Origin: CAYVQF01 sp964454015
GTDB taxonomy: Bacteria; Myxococcota_A; Bradymonadia; UBA4248
Direction of reading: 5' to 3'
Length of the DNA: 64,000 nt
Assembly: GCA_964454015.1 (NCBI GenBank)
Contig: CAYVQF010000027.1
Coordinates: forward strand, 5,843 to 69,842
The position numbers and the translations under genes are program-made. The stretch's first letter is position 1. Each line of letters opens with the position of its first letter. Below, in pieces: positions 40,739 through 49,753 of this stretch. The notes under the pieces are model-generated. The model ran no database searches. It was not told the origin of the DNA and was given only the letters and a program-made list of their open reading frames with translations.

Positions 40739-41620
40739 TCAAGCGGGGGTGATGACGTCTGGCAGGTGGGCGCGCAGGAAGGACTCGATGGCGGCGTTGA
40801 GGGTGTCGGGGTGCTCGATGGGGAGGGCGTGGGTGGCCCCTTCGATGCACAGGTAGTGACTGTCTGGGATGAGCTGGTGCATCTCCTGTGAGCAGCGCGC
40901 TGGCGTGAAGCGGTCTTCCGTCCCGGTGACGATGAGGGTGGGGATGTCGATCTCTGGGAGCCAGGCGCGCGCGCTGTGCTGTGCGGCCTGTTCCAGGACT
41001 CTGAAGAAGAGGTCGGGCTCGACGTGGGCCAAGTGTTCGAGGTAGGGCTGGAAGTCGACGCGGTGCACCCGTTTGGGATCGACCTCGGCGACTTGGGCGT
41101 AGAGCCAGGTCAGGGGGCTGGGGGTGATTTTCCGCCAGAGCGGGCCAATGGTGTCGGGTGCCCCTTTGACCCAGTCGATCATCATTTGGAAGATGAGGCG
41201 ATAGAGGTGGGTGCCGTGAAAGGTATCGAGGGGGTATTCGAAGGCGCCACTGATGGGGATGAGGGCGGCGACGGTGTCGGGGTAGAGGTGGTAGTAGTTG
41301 AGGATGACCTGGACGCCAAAAGAGTGGCCCAGGAGTACGGCTCGGGAGATGCCGCGCGCTTGGAGGAGGTCGTTCAGGTCATGGGAGAAGTGGTCGAGGC
41401 TGAGGGCGTCGTCGCAGGCGGGTCGCTGTGAGTAGCCGTGGCCGCGATAGTGCCAGCGGAAGAGGGCGCAGCGGTCGGCGAAGTGGTCCATGAGATAAGG
41501 CCAGGCGAAGCCGTCGCAGCCGATGCCGTCGCAGAGCACGAGTGGGCAGGTGTCGAGGTGATTCCAACCGTGCCAGAGTGAGGTACCGTCTCGAGATATG
41601 AGGTGCGCTTCGTGACGCAA
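40739..41620 (-). CDS. Alpha/beta hydrolase
   Basis: A cytoplasmic alpha/beta hydrolase with triad S100 (LGHSFG), D236 (TGTEDRF) and H264 (GATHAL), and oxyanion segment CDGIGCDG. The substrate is unknown; family members include esterases, haloperoxidase-like enzymes and lactonases. The frame is open to 41944. I choose TTG 41620 (293 aa) because AGGA lies 7 nt upstream, the promoter at 41676-41704 would exclude any earlier start, and the residues before 41620 are low-complexity. ATG 41830 (363 aa) is the alternative but has no ribosome site. Convergent with the FHA gene (12-nt gap). Confidence 0.8.
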   Translation of the reverse strand: MRHEAHLISRDGTSLWHGWNHLDTCPLVLCDGIGCDGFAWPYLMDHFADRCALFRWHYRGHGYSQRPACDDALSLDHFSHDLNDLLQARGISRAVLLGHSFGVQVILNYYHLYPDTVAALIPISGAFEYPLDTFHGTHLYRLIFQMMIDWVKGAPDTIGPLWRKITPSPLTWLYAQVAEVDPKRVHRVDFQPYLEHLAHVEPDLFFRVLEQAAQHSARAWLPEIDIPTLIVTGTEDRFTPARCSQEMHQLIPDSHYLCIEGATHALPIEHPDTLNAAIESFLRAHLPDVITPA

Positions 41621-41946
41621 AGCTTTGTCCTGGGCCTTTGAGCGTGGCGGGAAATGGGCGCGCGGCGTCGATGGAATTATGGTGGAGGGCGTTGGGTCAG
41701 GCAAGCCGTGGCGATGGTACGCGTTTTGGGCGGCCACCTTTGCGCGTTGGGGTGTAAGGAAGTGCAGAGGTGTGCTAGAAGGGAAGAGGTGCCGGCTGTG
41801 GGCCGCCAGGAGGTAGCGCCGAGTGGTCATGGCGCGGCGCGAGGATGCCTCAACACGGTGAGAATCAGGGCTGTCTTGACCGCTTCCGCGCGCAGCGTTT
41901 ACCTTGGCGTAGGGTAGGAGTCGAGGCTGGTAGCGAGGGCGCAAGC
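41621..41946. other. Divergent intergenic region hydrolase / lipoprotein
   Basis: About 326 bp if the TTG start of the hydrolase is right. It contains the hydrolase promoter (41676-41704, minus). A weak plus-strand promoter for the 167-aa lipoprotein is also visible (TTGACC 41876-41881, TTACCT 41899-41904, 17-nt spacer). Nothing else is evident. Confidence 0.45.
41676..41704 (-). promoter_or_regulatory. Promoter of the alpha/beta hydrolase gene
   Basis: Minus strand TTGCCT (41704-41699), 17-nt spacer, CATAAT (41681-41676). It places transcription start about 50 nt before the TTG start codon. Confidence 0.5.
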
Positions 41947-42450
41947 GTGCAGAGACGTGAGCGAAATGGCGGAGCTTGGAGGTGGTGGGTGGTGGCCTTG
42001 TTGTGCTGTGGCTGCCTGTGCGCCTGTGCCAAAGTAGAGCCCTGGGAGAGCGAGGATCCAGCGGAGGCCCTCAAGGTTTATCTGGCGGCGTTGGAGCTAC
42101 AGCAACTCGAGGTGGCTTGGTCTTTTTTGTTGCCTCGGGATCAGGCGGTGCTGGCGTCTCTCGCGGCTTCGCTGCAGGAAGAGAGCGGTGTGGTTCGGCC
42201 GCCGTGGGAGTTTTTGCGCCCTGGCCACGTAGTGTCGTCGGTGCGGGAGTATCGTGATGTGGCGCAGGTGGGTGCCATGGACGAGGACGGGCGCGTGTCG
42301 GTTCGCATAGAGCTGCACGATGGCAGCGCGATCATCGTACCAATGCTGCGCCAAGATGGGCGTTGGTATGTAGAGCTACCTTTGGCTGGCCTCCACCCAG
42401 AGGGCGGTGGAGAAGCCACGTTGGACGCAAAGGGGAGCGAGCATGAGTGA
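41947..42450 (+). CDS. Small lipoprotein
   Basis: A 167-aa lipoprotein with signal peptide ending LCAC (Cys27). The mature part is AEALKVYLAALELQQLEVAWSFL followed by a strand-rich half (VSVRIELHDGSAIIVPM, GRWYVELPL). This resembles a nuclear-transport-factor-2-like or DUF4878-type fold, a common form of small periplasmic lipoprotein; the assignment is tentative. GTG 41947 starts the signal peptide, with GAGGG upstream. The last 8 nt overlap the start of the pseudokinase gene, suggesting joint expression. Confidence 0.65.
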   Translation: MQRRERNGGAWRWWVVALLCCGCLCACAKVEPWESEDPAEALKVYLAALELQQLEVAWSFLLPRDQAVLASLAASLQEESGVVRPPWEFLRPGHVVSSVREYRDVAQVGAMDEDGRVSVRIELHDGSAIIVPMLRQDGRWYVELPLAGLHPEGGGEATLDAKGSEHE

Positions 42451-44395
42451 GCAAGAAGGACAGCGGACCTTCCAAGTCGGTGAAGTCGTCGCAGGGCGCT
42501 TCGAGGTCATGGAGGCGTTGGGTGCCAGCGAAGGTGGGCGTGTGTATTTGGTCCGTGAGACCGAACGGGACCGCCGGATGGTTCTCAAGCACCTGGCCAT
42601 TCCCTACGTTGGCGACGAAGGTTATGAGGTCCTGCGCAACGAGATCATGGAGGCCTCGGCGATCAGGCACAAGAACCTGGTGCAGGTCTTTGGTCTGGGC
42701 AAAGAGGGTGAGGAGCTCTTTTTGGCCATGGAGCACGTCGAAGGCGAGACCTTGGACGCGCACCTCAAGAGTCGGCGCGAGAAGGGCCAGATCATGGGCC
42801 TCAAGGCGGCCTACAATGTGATCGCCCACATCTGTAACGCCCTCCAGGCGGTGCACGAGGTCGGCGCCGTGCACGGCGCGCTGACCCCACGCAACATCTA
42901 CATCACGCGCCAAGGGCGGGTCAAAGTCGCCAACCTGGTTTACGCCAAGTTGGTCAGCCGCTACCTCGCCGCGGAGCAGCGCGGTGCCTATTTCGATAGC
43001 CCCTACATTGCGCCGGAAGCCCAGCGTGGCGAGAGCGATCTGGGTCCGCAAGCCGATATGTATTCCTTGGGCTTGATTACGGCGGAGCTGCTCTCTGATG
43101 CGCCCCTGGAAGGATCGGGCATGGCGGCCGAGGCCTTCGTCGAGCACGTGGTCAGCGCCCGTTCGCCCGGCATCCAGGAGTTGCTGTTCAGCGCCGTCGT
43201 GGCGGTGGCAGAGCATCGCATGAGCTCGGTGAACGACTTCAAGGAGGGTCTCAAGCAGGCCCTCGACGCCCCCAGCGACACGGAGTTGTCCAGTATCGTC
43301 ATGGGGATGAGCGAGCTGCGCGATATCGCCGGGACCCTCGACTCGGCTGACGACGATGGGCCCACCAAGCGCAAGCCTGATCTCTTCGACATGCCTGGCT
43401 TGCCGCCGCCCAAGGGGAGCCGCTTGTTTGGTGGTGATGCCTTTCCCGCGCCCAGCAAGCGCAAGGGCGAGCAGGAGGAGGAGATCTGGCTGGTGCAGAA
43501 GGATGGGCTCGACTATGGCCCGTTTACGCGCTTGGCCGTTTTGGAGATGTTGCACAAGGACGAGATCGACGAGTCCACGGCCACGCTGAACATGCTCACC
43601 CAGCGGCGCGCTGAGCTGGTGGATATTCCAGACTTTCGCGAGGCCGTGCTGAACTATCTGCCCGTGCGCAACGAGCGGCGGGCCCGCGAGGCGGCAGAGC
43701 GAGAGCGCAAGATCGAGAACGTCAAGACCGGTGCCAAGGTCTCAGTGCTGGGGTTGGTGCTGGGGGCAGGGGCGATCATTGCCCTGTCGGTCATCGCCTA
43801 TCTCCAGCTTCCCGATCCCATCCCCATGGACTTTGCGCCGGCCATCGCTGCCTTCCCCCATACCTTCGAGGTGCCCAAGGTCGAGGAGGTCAACCTCAAC
43901 GTGGACGCCAAACAGGCGATGGCGCTCTTTGACCCGAAGGCGAGTGATGCCGAGCGCGAGGCCGCCCTGCGGGCGTGGGAAGCAGAGCATACCAAGCGCA
44001 TCGCTTCCAAGCGCAAGGGGCGCCCTGCCGGCCGCCCCGGTGGTCGCCCTGGCGCGCGTCCCGGCGACGATGACTTCAGCGATATCCAGGAGATCACCTT
44101 CGGCGACGAAGATGGCAACGAGGTCGAGCCGCTCTTCGACTGGGAGGTGGAGGAACAGCTCTACAGCGCGCGCTCGCTGCGCCGGCAGTCGGAGTGCTTC
44201 CTGCAATACGCCGGTGGGCGGCGGCAGAAGGTGACGGTGGATTTCGTCATCGTTCAGACTGGCCAGGTGCGCCGGGTCACGACCACGGCCAGTGGCGACC
44301 TGGATGAGTGTCTGCGCGCGGCGTTCAGTACGCTGCGCTTCCGTTCCTTTGGCGGGACGATCAAGCGGGTGTCCTATCCCATGGACTTCGGTTGA
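42443..44395 (+). CDS. Membrane pseudokinase with GYF-like and AgmX/TonB-like C-terminal domains
   Basis: A 650-aa protein. Residues 15-280 have a Ser/Thr kinase fold: the VAIK-type lysine K49 in MVLKHL and a C-helix glutamate in RNEIMEAS. The catalytic loop reads HGALTPRN (144-151), lacking the HRD Asp and the Lys. The DFG position reads ANL (163-165). It is therefore predicted to be catalytically dead. A GYF_2-like segment (IWLVQKDGLDYGPFTR, about 345-400), a charged helix and a membrane helix (about 432-455) follow. A periplasmic Gly/Arg/Pro linker leads to a C-terminal domain (SECFLQYAGG, VTVDFVIVQTGQV, CLRAAFSTLRF) like that of AgmX/TonB-type myxobacterial proteins. Confidence 0.8.
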   Translation: MSEQEGQRTFQVGEVVAGRFEVMEALGASEGGRVYLVRETERDRRMVLKHLAIPYVGDEGYEVLRNEIMEASAIRHKNLVQVFGLGKEGEELFLAMEHVEGETLDAHLKSRREKGQIMGLKAAYNVIAHICNALQAVHEVGAVHGALTPRNIYITRQGRVKVANLVYAKLVSRYLAAEQRGAYFDSPYIAPEAQRGESDLGPQADMYSLGLITAELLSDAPLEGSGMAAEAFVEHVVSARSPGIQELLFSAVVAVAEHRMSSVNDFKEGLKQALDAPSDTELSSIVMGMSELRDIAGTLDSADDDGPTKRKPDLFDMPGLPPPKGSRLFGGDAFPAPSKRKGEQEEEIWLVQKDGLDYGPFTRLAVLEMLHKDEIDESTATLNMLTQRRAELVDIPDFREAVLNYLPVRNERRAREAAERERKIENVKTGAKVSVLGLVLGAGAIIALSVIAYLQLPDPIPMDFAPAIAAFPHTFEVPKVEEVNLNVDAKQAMALFDPKASDAEREAALRAWEAEHTKRIASKRKGRPAGRPGGRPGARPGDDDFSDIQEITFGDEDGNEVEPLFDWEVEEQLYSARSLRRQSECFLQYAGGRRQKVTVDFVIVQTGQVRRVTTTASGDLDECLRAAFSTLRFRSFGGTIKRVSYPMDFG

Positions 44396-44455
44396 TTCGG
44401 CTTGGGCTGCGGGTAGGCTGGGACGTTCCGCGGTGGTTGATGGGAGGTGTTGCTC

Positions 44456-45772
44456 ATGGGGTGGCGCAGTGGAAACGTGATTTGGCTCTGGGTGGTGTGC
44501 GTCGTCGCGTGCTCAGTGGGGTGTGATGACGGTGCCACCAAGCCCCCGGACGAGGATAGGGATCTCTTGGAGGTGGATGCCCCCGACCAGACGCCAGAGG
44601 AGACGGAGGATCCCCTCTGCTCCACGGCGTTGGCGTGTCCAGCGCCCCTGGTCTGCAATGCCGAGGGGCGCTGTGTTGCCCGTTGCCAGCCGGGGGGCTG
44701 TGGCGCGGGACTGATTTGCGATGGGGTCAGCGGCCTGTGTGTGGAGGGGACGGCCTGCACCGAGCGCAGCGCCTGTGGTGCTGAGGAGGTGTGCAACACT
44801 TGTCGTGGGGTCTGCGTCGCGCGGGAGCCTGGCTGGCAGAGAGACTGCCTCGACGCCGACAACTGCTTCAGCGACGAGTATTGCGATCCCTGCTTTTTGG
44901 TGTGCCAGCCTCTGGTTCCCCTGTGTGGGGCCTGCATTTTTCACCATGAGTGCGGTGGGAGCGGCGACTACTGCATCGACATGGTCAGCGCAGGGGGGCG
45001 ATTCTGTGGTCAGGGCTGCACGACCCTGCTCGATTGTCCCGATGGTTACCTGTGTGAGCGGGTGGGCCAATCCCTCTCGCAATGTGTGCCTGCCAGTGGC
45101 GACTGCCGCCACCCGTCGGCCTGTGAGGGCGACGACGATTGCCGCAACCAGACCATCTGTCGTCAAGGTCGCTGCGTCCCTGGGTGCAGCGCCGACTCTT
45201 GCCCCGGCGGGATGATCTGCGAACGCGGTCACTGTGTGACCCACTGCACGCAGCGCACCGAGCCTTGCCCGGATCCGCTCATCTGCAATCCCCTCAACGG
45301 CCGCTGCGAGGTCGAAGGCGAGTGTGTGTCGAGCCGCGACTGTTTGGCCGCAGAGACCTATTGCGATCTGAGTCAGCACCTCTGTGTGCCTGGGTGCGCG
45401 GTCGATGATGACTGCTGGGATGGCACCAAAGAGTGTGTGGACCATGCCTGCGTCAAACGCGGCTGTCAGGCGGCTTGGTCTTGTGGCTTTCAGCAATTCT
45501 GCGACGTTGAGAGCAAGGCCTGCGAGGACGCCGAGGGTCCCTACTGTGAAGTGTGTAATCCTGACGAGGAGGGGGCCTGTGGGCCGGAAGCCAACAAGTG
45601 CCTCACCCTCGAGGATGATGCGGGCAACCAAGGGGATTTTTGCTTCGTGGCTTGCCAGGACGATCCAGACAACCGCTGCCCCCAAGGGTACCAGTGCGTG
45701 GAGTTGAAAGACCAGGACGGGAAACCTGCAGGTGAGGTTTGCTTCAGGGATTGTTTCTTCGATCCATGGTGA
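44456..45772 (+). CDS. Cysteine-rich lipoprotein
   Basis: A 438-aa secreted lipoprotein with signal peptide (lipid Cys at 19 or 23) and an acidic linker. Then come about 45 cysteines in repeated modules of the form C-x(4-6)-C-x-x-C...GRCV (for example APLVCNAEGRCVARCQPG, GMICERGHCVTHC). These resemble EB-module or DUF7107-type disulfide-rich repeats on surface proteins of Bradymonadales and myxobacteria. Function is unknown; adhesion or predation-related surface display has been suggested for such proteins. ATG 44456 has GGGAGG 8 nt upstream. It lies 60 nt downstream of the pseudokinase gene. Confidence 0.75.
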   Translation: MGWRSGNVIWLWVVCVVACSVGCDDGATKPPDEDRDLLEVDAPDQTPEETEDPLCSTALACPAPLVCNAEGRCVARCQPGGCGAGLICDGVSGLCVEGTACTERSACGAEEVCNTCRGVCVAREPGWQRDCLDADNCFSDEYCDPCFLVCQPLVPLCGACIFHHECGGSGDYCIDMVSAGGRFCGQGCTTLLDCPDGYLCERVGQSLSQCVPASGDCRHPSACEGDDDCRNQTICRQGRCVPGCSADSCPGGMICERGHCVTHCTQRTEPCPDPLICNPLNGRCEVEGECVSSRDCLAAETYCDLSQHLCVPGCAVDDDCWDGTKECVDHACVKRGCQAAWSCGFQQFCDVESKACEDAEGPYCEVCNPDEEGACGPEANKCLTLEDDAGNQGDFCFVACQDDPDNRCPQGYQCVELKDQDGKPAGEVCFRDCFFDPW

Positions 45773-45818
45773 GGGTGGCAGGGGTGACAAACGCGAAAGC
45801 ACAGCGAGACGAGAGCCG

Positions 45819-46112
45819 ATGAACTTGACCCAATTGGAATGCATGTTGAGCGCTTCAGGTTTGGAACTGAGCCGGGATGGTGAGCGTTTTCGTTGCGTGG
45901 GTGACGACGTGCTGACTTTTTTTGTCGCCACGGGCGGTGAGCTCGCGCGCTTTGCCAAGGTGGAGGAGATTCACCTGGAGCGGGCCCTGAGTGAGAACGG
46001 TCTCGTCGCCCTGGTGCGCGATGGTGCTTACACGGTGATCCGCTTGGAGAGTGTCCTCGCGGTGGAGCGAGGGCGGGACAAAAAAGACAAGAAGCGGACG
46101 GGCTTTGTTTGA
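45819..46112 (+). CDS. Small hypothetical protein (97 aa)
   Basis: A small cytoplasmic alpha/beta protein (LTQLECMLSASGLELSRDGE, then VLTFFVATGGELARFAKVEE). It ends in a Lys/Asp/Arg-rich tail (ERGRDKKDKKRTG). The pattern vaguely recalls a YbjN/T3SS-chaperone-like fold but I cannot assign it. ATG 45819 has only a weak GAGAG ribosome site. It precedes the HEAT-repeat gene by 44 nt and may be its partner. Confidence 0.6.
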   Translation: MNLTQLECMLSASGLELSRDGERFRCVGDDVLTFFVATGGELARFAKVEEIHLERALSENGLVALVRDGAYTVIRLESVLAVERGRDKKDKKRTGFV

Positions 46113-46156
46113 ATCGCTCGCGTGAGCTGGCGAGCGAGGGACGCGGTCAGAGGAAG

Positions 46157-48598
46157 ATGAAGAGCATGCGCAAGTTGCCAATCCCCGGGGTGCGATTTCG
46201 GCGCCTGACGCTGCTGGCGTTGCTGTCGCTGGTGCCGCAAGGCGCGTTGGCCTTGGATTGCGTCGTGCCAGAAGTGGAGGGGGCCAATTTCTTTGCCTGG
46301 CGTGGCAAGCTCGCGCTCGTCGTCGAAGGTTTGGAGAGCACGGTGGTGCCCGAGCGCGTCAATCGCGTGCGCTGTTTGGCCTCCTTCCCTGTCGCCGATG
46401 CGCTGCCGTGGCTGCGCCTGTCCCTAGAGGACCCGGCGGCAGACGTGCAGCTCGCCGCGCTGGAGGCCCTACAGGTGCTGGGGGCGCGGGCGGCGGCGCC
46501 GCAAGTGATGGCACTGCTGGAGCACCGGGACAGCGATATCAGGGCGGCGGCGGCGCTGACCCTGGGTGTGCTCTATGAGCGCGATGCCGTTGAGCGCTTG
46601 TTGGTGTTGCTGGCAGATGCCAACGCGATGGTGCGATTGGCAGCCGTGCAGGCCCTGGCGGCGCTGCGCGACCCGGTGGCGACGCCGGCTTTGGCGGCGA
46701 TTCTGAGCGACGATTCGCGAGAGGTGGTCATGGCGGCGCTGGAAGCTCTCGGCGCCCTGGGCGATCCTGCGACGGTCTATGCCGTCCTCGATAAGTGTCG
46801 CGATCCGGTGATCTCCATTCGGGTGGCGGCCATCAAAGCCCTCGGTGCCCTGCGCGACCCGCGGGCCCTGTCGACACTGGCGCAGATGCTGCGGGAGCAG
46901 CCGACTGAAGTGAAGCGGGCGGCCTTGCGCGCCATCGCCGCCATCGGCGATCCTGCGGCGGTGGACTTGTTGCTGGCCCTGTTGGCCTTCGGTGAAGGCG
47001 ATGAGGTGCTCAGTGGGGTGATCCGCGTGCTGGGCCAACTGGGGGATGCGCGGGCCGTCGCGCCGCTGCTCTCTTTTGCCCGCCAGAGTGGCTACCACAC
47101 GGCCATTGGTCAAGCTCTGGCGCGCATTGGGGAGCCTGCGCTGCCCTTGGTGATGAAAGCCTTGGAAGAGAGCGAACAGCTCGAGATCCAGACCATGTTG
47201 ATCAGGGTTTTGGGGCGCATTCCCAGCGCCACAGCGACTCGGGCCCTCGAAGCGGCGTTGTTGACGGATCGCTATTCCCAGGAGGATCTCCTGCTGGCGC
47301 TGGCCCAGAACCGCGATCCCCGGGCGGTGGAGGTCTTGGCGCCTCGCATGCAAGGGATGTCCGAGAAGGTCCTGATGGGGGTGCTGCAGCGTTTGGCCCA
47401 AAGGCCCGACGCGCGGGTGATTGCTCCCCTGGTGGAGCGTTACCCTGGCGCCAGCCGCGCCAGCCGTCTGACCATGCTGGCGACCTTTGCCTGGGTCGGG
47501 CATAGTAGCGCGCTGCCAATCGTCCTCGAGGAGCTGCAGCAAAGTGATATGGCCCTGCGGCGGCGGGCCATCTTTGCGGCGCAGGCCATTGGCGATGAGG
47601 CGGCCCGCGATCCGCTGCTGGCGATCATGAACGAGAAGGATAACGCCCTGCACCATGACGCCGCGGTGGCCCTGGCGCGGCTCGGTCAACGCAAGACCGC
47701 CGAGGCGCTGCTGAAAATGGCCAAGGACAGCCAACACCCTGCGCGGCGGGAGGCGATGTGGGCGTTGAGCCTGGTCGTCCGGGATCTCAAATGGGAAGCC
47801 CCGCAGGACTTTGCGCGCTCACTTCTCCAAGATCCACAGCACCCCTTGGCTTACCTCGCCCTTGATCTGCTCCTCACCAAGCGCTTGTCTCCCACTGCCG
47901 CTCAGGCGGAGATGATTATGGCTGAGGGGCGGATCTCCTTGCAGCGCAAGCTCCTGGAGCTGGTCTCTGTGGTCCGCCCGGCGTGGGGCGCAGAGGTGGT
48001 GGCCCAGGCATTGCGCGCTGAAGATGAGGTGGTGGTGGCCGAGGCCGCCTGGGCGGCGGCCTACGTCGAGCTGGCCGATACCAGCCCACTGCTGGACTTG
48101 GCCCAGGCGCGCTCGAGCGCCGTCGCTTGCAATGCCCTGGTCAGCCTCGGCCGGCTGGGCTTTGAGCAAGCCGCGGCTTCGGTGGTACAGGGGCGGCTCT
48201 TCGACAGCAACCCTTGGGTGGCGGCGTGTGCCGCTTGGGCTTTGCCGCGGGTGCACACCGAACCCGATCACAAGATCCTCGAGGTGCTCCTCTATCGGGC
48301 CGAGAATCCTTTCCTACGCCACAACTTGCTCCACGCCCTGGGTCGCGCAGCCGCCGTCGAGGCTGCGCCGAGCGAGGTCCCGTGGGTGGTCATCGACGTG
48401 ACGGAAGGCGACGAGCGCGTCATCGGCGAAGGTGCGGCGCTGCTCTTGCCTGATGGGAGCGTCAAATTGGTCTTCAGTGACGAGATGGGCAAAATCCGTC
48501 TGGAGCTCGAGAGCCCCGGCGAGGTCCGGCAGCTCTACCTGCGCCGGACCTACGTAGACTACCAACGGGAGCTGTTGCGATGGCGGAACGAATACTGA
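46157..48598 (+). CDS. Exported HEAT-repeat protein
   Basis: An 813-aa protein with an N-terminal signal peptide (core LTLLALLSLVPQGALAL, probable cleavage after ALA). At least fifteen HEAT/PBS-lyase-type repeats run from about 60 to 730, with the recurring pattern A-A-x-A-L-x-x-L-G-D-P-x-A-V (for example AALEALGALGDPATVYAVL). The last 80 residues are a strand-rich tail. HEAT arrays form curved scaffolds for protein binding, here probably in the periplasm. ATG 46157 is used; ATG 46166 is also possible. The last 19 nt overlap tsaE, suggesting co-expression. Confidence 0.8.
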   Translation: MKSMRKLPIPGVRFRRLTLLALLSLVPQGALALDCVVPEVEGANFFAWRGKLALVVEGLESTVVPERVNRVRCLASFPVADALPWLRLSLEDPAADVQLAALEALQVLGARAAAPQVMALLEHRDSDIRAAAALTLGVLYERDAVERLLVLLADANAMVRLAAVQALAALRDPVATPALAAILSDDSREVVMAALEALGALGDPATVYAVLDKCRDPVISIRVAAIKALGALRDPRALSTLAQMLREQPTEVKRAALRAIAAIGDPAAVDLLLALLAFGEGDEVLSGVIRVLGQLGDARAVAPLLSFARQSGYHTAIGQALARIGEPALPLVMKALEESEQLEIQTMLIRVLGRIPSATATRALEAALLTDRYSQEDLLLALAQNRDPRAVEVLAPRMQGMSEKVLMGVLQRLAQRPDARVIAPLVERYPGASRASRLTMLATFAWVGHSSALPIVLEELQQSDMALRRRAIFAAQAIGDEAARDPLLAIMNEKDNALHHDAAVALARLGQRKTAEALLKMAKDSQHPARREAMWALSLVVRDLKWEAPQDFARSLLQDPQHPLAYLALDLLLTKRLSPTAAQAEMIMAEGRISLQRKLLELVSVVRPAWGAEVVAQALRAEDEVVVAEAAWAAAYVELADTSPLLDLAQARSSAVACNALVSLGRLGFEQAAASVVQGRLFDSNPWVAACAAWALPRVHTEPDHKILEVLLYRAENPFLRHNLLHALGRAAAVEAAPSEVPWVVIDVTEGDERVIGEGAALLLPDGSVKLVFSDEMGKIRLELESPGEVRQLYLRRTYVDYQRELLRWRNEY

Positions 48599-49065
48599 GC
48601 ACCAGCAGCGCCTACACCGAGGCGTGGGGGCAGCGTCTGGGGGCGTTACTGGCACCGGGCGACAAGGTGGCTCTGACGGGGCCTCTCGGCGCGGGCAAGA
48701 CCCAGTTGGTGCGTGGCGTGGTGGCGGGTTATTTCGGCGTGGGCCACACGGCCCGGGTCTGCTCGCCGAGCTTCACCGTCATGAACACCTATGATTTTGG
48801 GGCCAAACGCGTGCACCACATGGATCTCTACCGTCTGAACTCAGTGGATGATCTGGAATCCACGGGCTACTGGGATGCGCTGGCGGAGAGCCCGGCGGTG
48901 GTGCTCATCGAATGGCTGGCGCAAGTCCCCGAGGCTCGGCCAGAAGGGTGCTTGGAGCTGGGCATCGACTTCGTCCCCGACGCTGTCGAGGCACGCACCT
49001 TTTCACTGCTTGGCGACGTCTCAGCGACCTGGCGCGACCGCCTCGCGGAGATTTGGGGGCCGTGA
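48580..49065 (+). CDS. tsaE: tRNA threonylcarbamoyladenosine biosynthesis ATPase TsaE
   Basis: TsaE works with TsaB and TsaD to attach the threonylcarbamoyl group to A37 of ANN-decoding tRNAs. The 161-aa protein has Walker A GPLGAGKT (34-41), the conserved SPSFTVMNTY and HMDLYRLNSVDDLESTGYWD blocks, and IEWLAQVPEARP. Length and motifs are standard. The gene begins inside the last codons of the HEAT-repeat gene, and the histidine phosphatase gene follows after a single base. Confidence 0.95.
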   Translation: MAERILSTSSAYTEAWGQRLGALLAPGDKVALTGPLGAGKTQLVRGVVAGYFGVGHTARVCSPSFTVMNTYDFGAKRVHHMDLYRLNSVDDLESTGYWDALAESPAVVLIEWLAQVPEARPEGCLELGIDFVPDAVEARTFSLLGDVSATWRDRLAEIWGP

Positions 49066-49066
49066 G

Positions 49067-49753
49067 ATGACTTTCTCCTTAGCCCAGTCGGTGCCCAAAG
49101 ACCTGCTCTTGATACGCCATGGAGAGACCGCTTGGAATCGCGAGCGGCGCCTGCAGAGTCACCTCGACATTCCCCTGAGCGCCTCGGGTGAGGAGCAAGT
49201 GCGCTGGGCAGGGAAGTGGATCGCCCGCGCCATGCGCCTGTCTACGTCTGCGGCCCTGTGGACGAGCCCTATCGTGCGGGCGCGACAGTCGGCCGCGCTG
49301 CTCAGGGAGAGCTTGGCCGACGAGGGATGGCCGCAGCTCGAGGTGCAGGTCCATGCGGGTCTCCGCGAGATCGACGCGGGGGCCTTCACCGGGCGCACCC
49401 TGCCGTCGCTGGCCCAGGAGCTGCGCTGGCAGGACTATCTCATTCGCCCTTACGACACGCGATTTCCCGATGGCGAATCGGTGCGCGAGGTGCAGGAGCG
49501 GGCCCATGGCGCTTTGCTGGAGATCCTCGACGTGGGGCCCGCGACGGTGATCGCCGTGACCCATGGTGGGATCATCAGGGCGCTCATCGCGGCGCTTCTG
49601 GGGCTGCCTGAGTCGGTTTATCACGCCGTGCGGATCGGCAACGCTAGCGTCACCCATTTGCGCTGTGCTCAGGCTGGGGTGCGGGTGCTCTCACTCAACG
49701 GCGCAGAGAATGTGGGTGCCCTGTTGGCCGACGCGGCGCTCCCCCCGCGCTAA
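49067..49753 (+). CDS. Histidine phosphatase (phosphoglycerate mutase-like)
   Basis: A 228-aa member of the histidine phosphatase superfamily: the phospho-His motif LLLIRHGETAWN (R17-H18-G19-E20), SPIVRARQSAALL, the acid residue in LREIDAGAFTG, and the second His in AVTHGGIIRALI. Possible roles include alpha-ribazole phosphatase (CobC) or a broad sugar-phosphate phosphatase; the sequence does not decide. A cobalamin link would fit the presence of metH but is not shown. Start ATG 49067, one base after the tsaE stop. It converges on the 178-aa membrane protein gene with overlapping stops. Confidence 0.85.
   Translation: MTFSLAQSVPKDLLLIRHGETAWNRERRLQSHLDIPLSASGEEQVRWAGKWIARAMRLSTSAALWTSPIVRARQSAALLRESLADEGWPQLEVQVHAGLREIDAGAFTGRTLPSLAQELRWQDYLIRPYDTRFPDGESVREVQERAHGALLEILDVGPATVIAVTHGGIIRALIAALLGLPESVYHAVRIGNASVTHLRCAQAGVRVLSLNGAENVGALLADAALPPR

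Noticed and set aside
41621..41944. N-terminal extension of the alpha/beta hydrolase
   Set aside because: Open frame only; low-complexity Pro/Arg/Ser content, no ribosome site at ATG 41830, and a good promoter lies inside it.
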